Assembly: GCF_003666685.1 (NCBI RefSeq)
Contig: NZ_RCIZ01000004.1
Span: forward strand, 310,001-374,000
DNA from: Mesorhizobium sp. YM1C-6-2
GTDB taxonomy: Bacteria > Pseudomonadota > Alphaproteobacteria > Rhizobiales > Rhizobiaceae
DNA length: 64,000 bases
Direction of reading: 5' to 3'
Of the stretch, positions 1 to 8,377 are shown in pieces (positions within the stretch are counted from its first letter, which is position 1; each line of letters opens with the position of its first letter). The translations under genes and the position numbers were made by a program. The notes beneath the pieces were generated by a model. It worked only from the letters and a program-made list of their open reading frames with translations. It was not told the origin of the DNA and searched no databases.

Positions 1-287
1 GCGGCATAGATCACGCCGCCGAGAGTCAGCACGCGCCAGGTGCCGTAACGGTCGGCGATCGCTCCGAAGAAGGGCAGGCTGAGCCCCCAGAACAGGTTCT
101 GCAGCGCCATGGCGAGGCCGAATGTCGTGCGGTCCCAGCCTTTCTCGGCGAGCATCGGCAACTGGAAGAAGCCCATCGCCGAGCGTGGCCCGAAGGTCAG
201 CGCGGCGATCAGGCAGCCGCAGATGATGATCAGCCACGGCACCGATCTTGCCATCGCGGGGGCTTGCGTCTGCGTCTGGGCCGTCAT
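1..287 (-). CDS. MFS transporter, N-terminal part (cut by window edge)
   Basis: This is the first 95 codons of a major facilitator superfamily transporter; the rest lies beyond base 1. The ATG at 287-285 opens a short hydrophilic leader followed by a membrane helix (VPWLIIICGCLIAALTFGP). A second helical stretch (LAMALQNLFWGLSLPFFG) leads into the loop IADRYGTWRV, which matches the MFS signature loop between helices 2 and 3 (typically G-x3-D-R-x-G-R-R). The substrate cannot be told from this fragment. It is transcribed divergently from the sigma-factor gene; I see no clear operator in the 217-base spacer. Confidence 0.8.
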   Translation of the reverse strand, partial: MTAQTQTQAPAMARSVPWLIIICGCLIAALTFGPRSAMGFFQLPMLAEKGWDRTTFGLAMALQNLFWGLSLPFFGAIADRYGTWRVLTLGGVIYA

Positions 288-504
288 GGAGCATCCTTCC
301 GAGGGACGCCGCTTTTACTCCATCGCGCCACTGTCGCAAAATGAATAGGTCGCATGGATCGCTTCAATCTTCTTGATGCGAGGCTGGAAGAAACCGCCTC
401 GCGCGAACGTTTGAATGGGAAAGGACCGCGGCTGGCGCACGGCTTGTGCCGAAGGGCGAACGGGGGTTCAATCAAGGGCGATCGTGGCGCTGAGACAAGC
501 CGGC

Positions 505-1023
505 ATGGACGATAGAAGGGCGGCTATCCTTGCGGAGATACCTCGTCTCAGGCGCTACGCGCGCGCCTTGCTGCGCGATCGGGATTCGGCCGACGACCTC
601 GTGCAGGACTGCCTGGAGCGCGCGCTTGCCCGCATGGACAACTGGCGCACCGGCGACAACCCGCGGCGCTGGCTCTTCACGATCATGCATCATCTGTTCG
701 TCGACCAGACGCGAAAGACGAAGCGGCGCGCCGAGGTGGTCATGCTGACGCTCGACGATTCCGAAGCCCTGTCGTCGCCGGCCGAGCAGGCCGACAGCGT
801 CGCCTCGCGCGAGATCATGGACGCCCTGCAAACGCTGAGCCCGGAGCGGAGGGCGGCTCTCGTCATCGTCGGCATCGAGGGCTTCTCCTATGCGGAAGCC
901 GCCACGATGCTGGGCATTCCGGCCGGCACGCTGATGTCGCGTGTCGCGCGCGGCCGCGAGGAACTGCGCGGCCTGCTCGACGACGTCGCCCGCCGTAGCG
1001 CCATCAGGGTGGTCGAGCGATGA
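505..1023 (+). CDS. ECF-type RNA polymerase sigma factor
   Basis: A 172-residue sigma-70 family protein of the extracytoplasmic-function class, which would redirect RNA polymerase to a stress regulon. Region 2 runs over about residues 5-75, with the usual core-binding pattern DSADDLVQDCLERAL and the -10 recognition segment PRRWLFTIMHHLFVDQ. Region 4 is near residues 110-160, with the helix-turn-helix EGFSYAEAATMLGIPAGTLM. Regions 1 and 3 are absent, as expected for ECF factors. The ATG at 505 was chosen because the conserved region begins right after it; the frame is open further upstream to 415. Its stop overlaps the start of the anti-sigma gene (ATGA, 1020-1023), so the two are translationally coupled. 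Regulon unknown. Confidence 0.88.
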   Translation: MDDRRAAILAEIPRLRRYARALLRDRDSADDLVQDCLERALARMDNWRTGDNPRRWLFTIMHHLFVDQTRKTKRRAEVVMLTLDDSEALSSPAEQADSVASREIMDALQTLSPERRAALVIVGIEGFSYAEAATMLGIPAGTLMSRVARGREELRGLLDDVARRSAIRVVER

Positions 1024-1811
1024 CCCGGCACGATTTCACCGAGCGGGACATCCACATGGCGCTCGACGGCGAGTTGCCGGAGGAGGAGCGCGCCGGTTTC
1101 CAGTCGTGGCTCGAGGGCAATCCGGAGATGAAGGCGAGGAGCTTGCGCTTCGAGGCCGATCGCGCGCGGCTGCGCGACACCTTCGCCGGCGTTCTCCACG
1201 AGCCGGTGCCCCACGCCCTGGCCGGGCTTGTCACCGGTGAAGCGAAGACGCGCTCGGCGGCCGCTCCGCGCTGGCGCATGGCTGCCGCCGCGGCGCTCCT
1301 CCTGGCGCTCGGCGCGGGCGGCGGCTATCTGGCCGGCGTCGGCGGCCTGGGCGCGGAAGCGCAGTCCGAGGAGGAACTGGCCGAGGACGCGATCGCCGCG
1401 CACACCATCTATGCCGCCGAACAGCGCCATGCCGTCGAGGTCGGCGCCAACGACAAGGACCATCTGCTCGGCTGGCTGTCCAAGCGGCTCGGCCTGACGC
1501 TGATCGCGCCCGACCTGACGGCCGAAGGTTTCCAGCTTGTCGGCGGGCGCCTCCTGCCGGCCGGCCAGAAGACCGCGGCGCTGCTTCTCTATGAGGACGC
1601 GAAGGGCGACCGCATCTCCATCTATGTCACCGCCGAAGGCGCCGGGAAGGCGAAGGGCATCTACAGCGATGAAGCCGGCGAGGCGAGCGCGATCTACTGG
1701 CTGGACAAGGGCTGGGGCTGCGCCGTCGTCGGCACGCTGCCGCGCGAGCAGTTGCTCGATGTCGGCCGGAAAGCCTATCGCCAGCTCCTGGCAGGCGCTG
1801 GCATGGCCTGA
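1020..1811 (+). CDS. transmembrane anti-sigma factor
   Basis: A 263-residue protein that should hold the preceding ECF sigma factor inactive at the membrane. The N-terminal 75 residues are acidic and helical (DIHMALDGELPEEERAGF), typical of sigma-binding domains. One transmembrane helix follows at about residues 82-105 (MAAAAALLLALGAGGGYLAG), and the C-terminal 150 residues would lie in the periplasm. I see no HxxxCxxC zinc motif, so direct thiol sensing of the ZAS type is unlikely. The start overlaps the sigma stop by four bases. Known relatives are RsiW/RskA-like regulators; the periplasmic signal is not evident. Confidence 0.82.
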   Translation: MTRHDFTERDIHMALDGELPEEERAGFQSWLEGNPEMKARSLRFEADRARLRDTFAGVLHEPVPHALAGLVTGEAKTRSAAAPRWRMAAAAALLLALGAGGGYLAGVGGLGAEAQSEEELAEDAIAAHTIYAAEQRHAVEVGANDKDHLLGWLSKRLGLTLIAPDLTAEGFQLVGGRLLPAGQKTAALLLYEDAKGDRISIYVTAEGAGKAKGIYSDEAGEASAIYWLDKGWGCAVVGTLPREQLLDVGRKAYRQLLAGAGMA

Positions 1812-2018
1812 GGAAGGCTTAGCAAATGACATTTCGGAGCGTCGCCAAACTCTGCTAGAACAGCGATCGAGTGAGCCCTGTTGAGTCCCCGCGCAGTCGT
1901 CACAATTCGGCCCAAATCGAAGAGCGATAGCGCGGTTGTTGCCCCTGCGTGACAGGCCCGGGCAGAGTGAGTTCTCAAAGACCGTCTTCTCCGCAACAAA
2001 CGAGGCTTCCTGTTCCGC

Positions 2019-3125
2019 ATGGTCGCCGACCTCCGCCCGGCTCGCGCAAGTGATGTCGATGCGCTGATTGCGATCGAGAACGCCGTCTTTTCGACCGACC
2101 GCATCTCGCGGCGTTCCTTCCGGCAGTTGATCGAAAGAGGCACCGCCGAAACGCTCGTGGCGGAGGTGGACGGAAAGGTCGCAGGCTATGCGATGGTCCT
2201 GTTCCGGAAGGGCAGCGGGGTGGCGCGCCTTTATTCGATCGCGATCGCGCCCGAGGTGTCGGGGCAGGGCGTCGGACGCCGGCTGCTGGAAGCGGCCGAG
2301 GACATCGCCTTCGACCACGGCCGCATGCTGCTGCGCCTGGAGGTCCGCGAGGACAACGCCCGCGCCATCCGCATCTACGAGAAGGGCGGCTACCGCAACA
2401 TCGGCAGCGAGCCCGACTACTACGAGGATGGGGCGACGGCGATCCGCTACGAGAAGACGCTGCGCGGCGACGTTCCGCTCGAGACTTCGGTGCCGTTCTA
2501 TCGGCAGACATGCGATTTCACCTGCGGTCCGTGCTGCCTGATGATGGCGATGTCCAACTTCGAACCCGGCTTCGTTCCCGATCCGGTGCGCGAGATCCGG
2601 CTGTGGCGCGAGGCGACGACCATCTTCATGATGTCGGGACCGGGCGGCTGCGAGCCGTTCGGGCTCGCAGTGGCGGCGCATGAAAACGGCCTCTCGGCGG
2701 AGATCTGGGTGTCGTTCCACGGCGCGCTGTTCCTGCAATCGGTGCGCAGCGTCGAAAAGCGCCGCGTCATGGAGCTCGCGCAGGTCGATTTCAGGCGACG
2801 GGCCGAGCACTACGAAATCCCGGTCACCTATGCCCCCTTCGCGATCGATGACGTCCGCGAGGCTATCGCCGAGGGGAAGCTCGTGCTGGTCCTGATCAGC
2901 GGCTTCCTGATGTTCGGCAAGAAGGTGCCGCACTGGGTGCTGGCCATCGGCGACGACGGCGAGCACATCATGATCCATGACCCCTGGGTGGAGGTCGAGC
3001 GTCAGGAGACGGCGTCCGACGCGGCGAACATCCCAGTGCCCTACGCGATCTTCATGAACATGGCGCAGTTCGGCAAGGATGCCCTGCGCGCGGCCATCAT
3101 CCTCGGAAAGCGCGCCTCATCATGA
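2019..3125 (+). CDS. GNAT acetyltransferase–peptidase C39-like fusion
   Basis: A 368-residue two-domain protein. Residues 1-150 form a GNAT N-acetyltransferase fold with an acetyl-CoA-binding turn (VSGQGVGRRLL) and the strand RLEVREDNARAIRIYEKGGY. Residues 160-365 resemble a peptidase C39/papain-like domain: Gln and Cys in YRQTCDFTCGPCCL, then His in PHWVLAI and Asp in HDPW, which completes a Cys-His-Asp triad. The substrate is unknown. The gene overlaps the downstream ATP-grasp gene by ATGA (3122-3125), suggesting that the two proteins act together. Architectures joining GNAT, papain-like peptidase and ATP-grasp have been linked by comparative genomics to peptide ligation or trimming; the chemistry here is inferred. 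Confidence 0.85.
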   Translation: MVADLRPARASDVDALIAIENAVFSTDRISRRSFRQLIERGTAETLVAEVDGKVAGYAMVLFRKGSGVARLYSIAIAPEVSGQGVGRRLLEAAEDIAFDHGRMLLRLEVREDNARAIRIYEKGGYRNIGSEPDYYEDGATAIRYEKTLRGDVPLETSVPFYRQTCDFTCGPCCLMMAMSNFEPGFVPDPVREIRLWREATTIFMMSGPGGCEPFGLAVAAHENGLSAEIWVSFHGALFLQSVRSVEKRRVMELAQVDFRRRAEHYEIPVTYAPFAIDDVREAIAEGKLVLVLISGFLMFGKKVPHWVLAIGDDGEHIMIHDPWVEVERQETASDAANIPVPYAIFMNMAQFGKDALRAAIILGKRASS

Positions 3126-4585
3126 CCTGGGTTATCCTGACCGGCAGACAGAGCGACCTCGACCAGGTGGCGACGCCGCACAAGACGATCACCAACCGGG
3201 ACTATCTCGCCCATCCGGCGCTGTTCCGCGGCCAGCGGCCGAAAGTCATCAACCTGTCGAACAGCTACGGCTATCAGAGCCGGGGCTACTATGCCTCGCT
3301 GCTGGCGAGTTCGCGGGGGCATCGGGTCATCCCGACGGTCGAGACGATCATCGATCTCTCCGAGCCGAAGCTCTACGAGAACGCGCTGCCCGAACTGGAG
3401 CTTGCGCTCAACAAATGCCGCAAGGAGCTGGGTGGGACGTTCCCCACCAAGGCCTCCTTCTTCTTCGGCATCGGGCCGTCCAAGGCCTGGGACCGTTTCG
3501 CGAAGCTCCTGTTCGACTGGTTCCGCGCGCCCTCGCTGGAAGTGTCGATCCGCGACGGCGCGGAGTGGGCGTCGATCCGCAAGATCGGCTTCCTGCCGGT
3601 GATCCGGCTCAGCGCCGAGGAGAAGACGCGCTTCCTGGCGAGCATGGACGCCTACACCAGCCGCGAATGGCGCGACAGCAAGGCGCGCACGCCGGCGCGC
3701 TACACCTTCGCCACGCTGGTCGATCCGAACGAGGCGCTGGCGCCGTCCGAGATCTCGTCGCTGCGCTACTGGGCGAGGATCGCCGAGAAGATGGGCGTCG
3801 AGGTCGAGCCGATCACCAAAAAGGATCTGGCGAAGCTTGCCAACTACGACGCGCTGTTCATCCGCGAGACGACGTCGATCTCGAACCATACCTATCGCTT
3901 CGCCCGCCGCGCGCAGCAGGAGGGCATGCCGGTCATCGACGATCCGCTGTCGATGATCCGCTGCACCAACAAGGTCTATCTGAACGAGCTGATGGCCTAC
4001 AACAAGGTGGCGGTGCCGCCGACCGTGATGATCGCGAGCCCGGCCGACTTCGAGCTCGCCGCCGACACGCTCGGTTTCCCGCTAGTCTTGAAGATCCCCG
4101 ACAGCTCGTTCTCGCGCGGCGTGAAGAAAGTGTCTTCGCTCGAGGAGCTGCGGAAGCTCGCAACGACATGGCTCGACGATTCCGATCTTCTCATCGCCCA
4201 GAAATTCCTGCCGACCGAATATGACTGGCGCGTCGGCGTGCTCGGCGGCCAGCCGCTGTTTGCCGTGCACTATCTGATGGCCAAGAAGCACTGGCAGATC
4301 GTCAATCACGACCGCGCCGGCAAGCCGCTGCAGGGCGGCATCAAGACCTTCACCTTGAAGGAGACGCCGCCGCTGGTGGTGGAGACCGCGGTCAGGGCCG
4401 CGCGCTGCATCGGCGACGGGCTTTACGGCGTTGATCTCAAGGAAACCAGGGACGGCGTCTTCGTCATCGAGGTGAACGACAACCCGAACCTCGACCATGG
4501 CTGGGAGGATTCGGGCGAGAAGGACGAGGTCTGGGTTCGACTCACCCAGTGGTTCCTCGACAGGCTGGAGCGGCCGGGGCGTTGA
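3122..4585 (+). CDS. RimK-family ATP-grasp ligase with RLAN-type N-terminus
   Basis: A 487-residue protein. About residues 1-240 correspond to the RimK-like ATP-grasp N-terminal region, including PKVINLSNSYGYQSRGYYAS. Residues 280-485 form an ATP-grasp domain: the nucleotide-binding strand PLVLKIPDSSFSRGV, the segment EYDWRVGVLGGQPLFA and the magnesium-binding FVIEVNDNPNLD. ATP-grasp ligases of this group join a carboxylate to an amine through an acyl-phosphate, for example adding amino acids to peptides or proteins. The partner is probably the GNAT–C39 fusion translated just before it. The frame is intact and its length is normal for the family. The acceptor substrate cannot be read from the sequence. 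Confidence 0.87.
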   Translation: MTWVILTGRQSDLDQVATPHKTITNRDYLAHPALFRGQRPKVINLSNSYGYQSRGYYASLLASSRGHRVIPTVETIIDLSEPKLYENALPELELALNKCRKELGGTFPTKASFFFGIGPSKAWDRFAKLLFDWFRAPSLEVSIRDGAEWASIRKIGFLPVIRLSAEEKTRFLASMDAYTSREWRDSKARTPARYTFATLVDPNEALAPSEISSLRYWARIAEKMGVEVEPITKKDLAKLANYDALFIRETTSISNHTYRFARRAQQEGMPVIDDPLSMIRCTNKVYLNELMAYNKVAVPPTVMIASPADFELAADTLGFPLVLKIPDSSFSRGVKKVSSLEELRKLATTWLDDSDLLIAQKFLPTEYDWRVGVLGGQPLFAVHYLMAKKHWQIVNHDRAGKPLQGGIKTFTLKETPPLVVETAVRAARCIGDGLYGVDLKETRDGVFVIEVNDNPNLDHGWEDSGEKDEVWVRLTQWFLDRLERPGR

Positions 4586-4854
4586 AGGTGATCACTGAAA
4601 TGCCCAAGTTCACCGTAACTTGATCGGCTCTGACAGATTAACGGCGAAAGAAGAAAAACGTTAACCAACAACGATTTAAATGGTAGAGGGGCCAGCCGTC
4701 TTGTTCGGCTTGACCGTGCGTAAACCAGTACTTACCTGACGAACTGGGTTGAAAAGACACGAATCATGGTATCTTCGTGGCAAAAACGGGGCAAGACCTA
4801 GATAAGGAACAATAATAAGGGGTATGGGGTGGAAACGAAGATCGGACGAGTGTC

Positions 4855-6828
4855 GTGAGACCTCGGCTACGTTTCTGGGACTCGGGGCGTGAACGCAAGC
4901 AAGAAGCGCCGCCGCTGACGCCAGTTTCCTCGATGCGCAGCTTCTGGGGTCTGATGAGAGCCTACTGGTTCTCCGACCGCTGGATGGAAGCCTGGGCGCT
5001 GACGGTCGTCATCGCCTTCTTCACGGCTGCCGCCAGCAAGGCCAGCGTCTGGATGGCCGAGGCCTCGGGCGAGCTCGTCAACTCGATCGCCTTCTTCCAC
5101 GATCCCAGCAACACGACACCGCTGCCCTATCTGCTGAACAGCGCCGGACTTCTTCTTCTGCTGGTCTTCGTCAAGGACGCCGGCATCATCGGCATCAGGC
5201 ATCTCTTCTCGACCACCTTGCACCGCAAGTGGCGCGGCTGGCTGGACAGCCGCTTCAACGACGCGCTGCTCGACGGCAACCACACGCATTTCCATCTGCA
5301 GCATGGCGGCCGCGACGCCAGCGGGAAGCCCGTCCTGCCGCCTGACAACGTCGACCAGCGCGTGCAGGAATCGATCAAGGGCATGACCGGCGGCGCCATC
5401 GGCCTCGCCATGGGCATCATGGGCGTCGTGACGTCGCTGTTCTTCGTCGGCCAGAAGCTGATCGAGCAGTCGACGGTGGTCGACGGGCTGGAATTCCTCG
5501 GCACCTACGGCGCCGCGATCCTCGCCTTTGCCGCGGTGGCGACCTATGTGCCGCTCAACACCTATATCGCGCTGAAGATAGGCGGCCTGCTCGAGCGGCT
5601 CACCGTCACCATCCAGAGCACGGAAGGCAGCTATCGTGCGGAACTGACGACCCTCCTGCGGCGCAGCTTCCATGTCTCGGCCGCGCGTGGCGAGGAGGTG
5701 CAGAAGAAGCTGCACGGCAGGCTCTACGCCCATATCGACCGCACCTGGTCCAAGCTGAACTGGGTCCATTCGGGGTACCAGTCCTTCGAGCGGATCTATG
5801 ACTTCCTCGCCGCCAGGATCATCGCCTACCTGCCGGGCCTGATCCCCTATATGAACGACAAGATCAGCCTGAAGAGCTACATCACCGGCGCCGAACTGGT
5901 GAATTCGCTGATCAACCAGTGCTCCTGGTTCATCCACGTCATGCCGGCGATCGCCACGCTCAGGGCCAACGCACGGCGCGTCACCGAACTCGCCTGCGCC
6001 ATCGAGAACGTGCAGCACCCCGACGACTTCTACACCGGCACCGGCCGCCGCGAATTCACCTACGGCACGCAGGACCCGAATTTCGGCCTGGCCATCCGCA
6101 ATCTCAGCCTGATGCACCAGGGCGCGGACACCAAGCCGTTCCTGACCATCCGCAACGTGCGCTTCCGCCGCGGCGAGTGGACCTATCTGAGGGGCGAGTC
6201 GGGTAGCGGCAAGACCTCGCTCATCAAGGCGATCAACGGGCTCTGGCCGCATGGTCGCGGCAGCATCATCTTCCCCGAGGGCGTCAAGTCTTTCTATGCG
6301 GCGCAGGAGGTGAAGCTGCCGCAACTCACGCTGAAGGAACTGGTCTGCCTGCCCGAGGGGTTGGACACCCACTCCGACACGCAGGTCGCCGCCGCGCTGC
6401 ATAAGGCCGGCCTTGGCGAATTCATCGAATATCTCGACGCGGAGACCCGCGAGGGCAAGGTCTGGGACCAGGTACTGTCCGGCGGGCAGAAGCAGAAGCT
6501 GGTGGCCGCGCGCATCCTCCTCCACCAGCCTGGCCTGCTTTTCCTCGACGAGGCGTCGAGCGCGCTCGATCCCGAGGCCAAGGTGGCCTTCCACCAGGCG
6601 ATCAAGGACAATTGCCCCGACGTGACCGTGATCAGCGTCATGCATGAGGCGATCCCCCCGCGCTCGGCCGCGGGAGCCTCCTTCTACGATTCCGTGCTGA
6701 CGCTTGCCGACGGCGTGGCGACAAAGACGCCGCTCGGCGTCCACACGCCAGAGGTCGACGTCAAGAAGAAGGCAGCCGCCGACGCCTCGACGACGAGCTT
6801 GTTCCCGGGCGGGCCGAGGCCGGCCTAG
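4855..6828 (+). CDS. SbmA/BacA-like ABC transporter, fused permease and ATPase
   Basis: A 657-residue exporter- or importer-type ABC protein of the YddA/SbmA-BacA-related group, placed in the inner membrane. The first 400 residues hold about six membrane segments, including YLLNSAGLLLLLVFVKDAG. The ATPase domain follows: Walker A GESGSGKTSL (about residue 447), the signature LSGGQKQKL (about 542) and Walker B LLFLDEASSALD. SbmA/BacA relatives handle peptides or long-chain lipids; the cargo here is unknown. The proposed start is GTG 4855; an in-frame ATG at 4933 would lose 26 residues and is also possible. The stop shares the bases CTAG with the stop of the convergent HD gene. A shorter relative without ATPase lies at 52952-54121. 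Confidence 0.85.
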   Translation: MRPRLRFWDSGRERKQEAPPLTPVSSMRSFWGLMRAYWFSDRWMEAWALTVVIAFFTAAASKASVWMAEASGELVNSIAFFHDPSNTTPLPYLLNSAGLLLLLVFVKDAGIIGIRHLFSTTLHRKWRGWLDSRFNDALLDGNHTHFHLQHGGRDASGKPVLPPDNVDQRVQESIKGMTGGAIGLAMGIMGVVTSLFFVGQKLIEQSTVVDGLEFLGTYGAAILAFAAVATYVPLNTYIALKIGGLLERLTVTIQSTEGSYRAELTTLLRRSFHVSAARGEEVQKKLHGRLYAHIDRTWSKLNWVHSGYQSFERIYDFLAARIIAYLPGLIPYMNDKISLKSYITGAELVNSLINQCSWFIHVMPAIATLRANARRVTELACAIENVQHPDDFYTGTGRREFTYGTQDPNFGLAIRNLSLMHQGADTKPFLTIRNVRFRRGEWTYLRGESGSGKTSLIKAINGLWPHGRGSIIFPEGVKSFYAAQEVKLPQLTLKELVCLPEGLDTHSDTQVAAALHKAGLGEFIEYLDAETREGKVWDQVLSGGQKQKLVAARILLHQPGLLFLDEASSALDPEAKVAFHQAIKDNCPDVTVISVMHEAIPPRSAAGASFYDSVLTLADGVATKTPLGVHTPEVDVKKKAAADASTTSLFPGGPRPA

Positions 6829-7445
6829 CGGCTAGCCCCGCGCAATTTCTCGATCGAGGCGAAACGCTTGAGGAAGGCGGACTGCACCGACCTCGCCGGC
6901 TTGCAGGCGAGATCGAAGCGGTCGGCCGAGATGCCGCGTGGGCGGCCGAAGAACTGCGTGGCTTCGGGAACTGAGAATCCGGCGAGCAGCGTCGCCTCGA
7001 AATAGGCGGCGACCTGGTCGGCCCGCTTGATGTCGCGCTTGAGTTTCTCGGCAGTATCGGCGGGCAGGCTGAAGCGCAGGTGGATGGCGCGCTGCAGCCG
7101 CTGCTCGACCGCCTTGTAGCCGCCGCCGACCGCCGACTTGAACGGCGAGATCATGTCGCCGATGACATATTCCGGCGCGTCGTGCAGCAGCGCCGTCAGC
7201 CGCGCGTCGGGCGAGGGGCCGGGCACGAGGGCGCAGAAGATGTCCTCGACCAGCAGCGAATGCTGCGCCACCGAGAAGGCATGGTCGCCGCCGGTCTGTC
7301 CGTTCCAGCGCGCGACGCGGGCAAGCCCATGCGCGATGTCCGATATCTCGACGTCGAGCGGGGAGGGGTCGAGCAGGTCGAGACGGCGGCCCGAAAGCAT
7401 CCGCTGCCATGCGCGCGGCGGCGCGCCGGCCCGGTCGGCTGCCAT
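6825..7445 (-). CDS. HD-domain hydrolase (YfbR-like)
   Basis: A 206-residue metal-dependent phosphohydrolase of the HD superfamily. The metal-binding residues are visible as H in GDHAFSVAQHSL, the HD pair in LTALLHDAPEY and a later D in IKRADQVAAYFEA. E. coli YfbR, the closest well-known relative, removes the phosphate of deoxynucleoside 5'-monophosphates; that activity is only suggested here. The ATG overlaps the ygfZ stop (TGATG at 7443-7447), so it is the second gene of a ygfZ–HD operon. It ends tail to tail with the ABC transporter gene. Confidence 0.82.
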   Translation of the reverse strand: MAADRAGAPPRAWQRMLSGRRLDLLDPSPLDVEISDIAHGLARVARWNGQTGGDHAFSVAQHSLLVEDIFCALVPGPSPDARLTALLHDAPEYVIGDMISPFKSAVGGGYKAVEQRLQRAIHLRFSLPADTAEKLKRDIKRADQVAAYFEATLLAGFSVPEATQFFGRPRGISADRFDLACKPARSVQSAFLKRFASIEKLRGASR

Positions 7446-8302
7446 CAGGCGTCCTCGCTGGAGGCTTGCTCGGGATAGGTGAACTTCGCCCAGGAGGGTA
7501 TTACGACCGAGAGGGGAACGCCGCCTGCTTCGATCGCAGCGCCCGCGTCGAGCGCGTCCTTGACCCGGTCGATGCGCAATATGGCGAGCCCCTTGCCGCC
7601 TGCGGTCGAGCCGAGCGTGCCGATCGGCCGGCCGTTCGCCACCACCTCCGTCCCCGGCGCCGGCAGTGCGTCGCCGGACGCGATCAGCACGCGGCGGCGC
7701 GCCGTGCCGCGATGCTGCATGCGCGACACGACCTCCTGGCCGACATAGCAGCCCTTCCTGAAGCCGACGCCGTCCGTCTGGTCGAGCAGCACGTCATGCG
7801 GGAAGGCGTCGCCCAGCGCGTAGTCGGCGCCGCTCTCGGCGATCCCGTTGGCGATGCGGAAGGCATGCCATTCGGCGATGTCGCCGTCGGCCGCTTCGAT
7901 CCCGTAGGAGCGCCATGCAGGCGCCGTGGCGGGGAAGCGGGTGTCGCGCAGCCAGCTTGAATCGGATTCTGAAGGCGCTGAATCAGAACCCCACGAAACC
8001 GCCACAAGCGATTCACCCTGCTTGGAAATCTCGGCCTTGGCGCGCAGCTTGTAGAGGGTGAGCCTGCGCACGAAATCGCCCACGATGTCGGCGCGGCATT
8101 CGAGCCGGAAGGCCTCGGCGCCGTTCCTGGAGACGAGGAAATCGAAGAGGATCTTGCCCTGCGGCGCCAGCAGCGCTGACGGTTTCGCTTCGCCTTGTTT
8201 CAGCGTGTCGAGGTCGGCGGTGACGATGTTCTGCAGGAAATGCTCCGCCTCCGGACCGGAGACGGAGACGATCGCACGGTCGTCGAGGCTGGCTGTCGGC
8301 AT
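7445..8302 (-). CDS. ygfZ: folate-binding protein YgfZ
   Basis: A 285-residue member of the GcvT/YgfZ family, which uses tetrahydrofolate to support assembly or repair of certain iron-sulfur enzymes. The diagnostic K-G-C-Y-x-G-Q-E motif is present as GFRKGCYVGQEVVSRMQHRG near residue 190, including the functional Cys. The N-terminal region VSGPEAEHFLQNIVTADLD is also typical. The ATG at 8302 is preferred; the frame opens 6 codons earlier only with TTG. It is the first gene of a two-gene unit with the HD hydrolase and is divergent from dihydroorotase, with about 75 bases between them. Confidence 0.9.
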   Translation of the reverse strand: MPTASLDDRAIVSVSGPEAEHFLQNIVTADLDTLKQGEAKPSALLAPQGKILFDFLVSRNGAEAFRLECRADIVGDFVRRLTLYKLRAKAEISKQGESLVAVSWGSDSAPSESDSSWLRDTRFPATAPAWRSYGIEAADGDIAEWHAFRIANGIAESGADYALGDAFPHDVLLDQTDGVGFRKGCYVGQEVVSRMQHRGTARRRVLIASGDALPAPGTEVVANGRPIGTLGSTAGGKGLAILRIDRVKDALDAGAAIEAGGVPLSVVIPSWAKFTYPEQASSEDA

Positions 8303-8377
8303 CGGAACCTGAACTTGCAATTGAATCGGCCATTACGTAAGCCCCAGCGGGCAAGGCGACAAGAGCAGCGAGACGAC

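Noticed and set aside
888-2978. 696-codon open frame on the minus strand
   Set aside because: It is the antisense shadow of the anti-sigma and GNAT–C39 genes; high GC keeps the frame open. Composition (His/Arg/Gln-rich, no domains) is unlike a protein.
4586-4854. search for a tRNA or riboswitch before the ABC transporter
   Set aside because: The 269 bases are somewhat AT-rich and may hold a promoter, but no cloverleaf or known aptamer pattern was found.
4867-6744. 625-codon open frame on the minus strand
   Set aside because: Antisense shadow of the ABC transporter, which has complete Walker and signature motifs.
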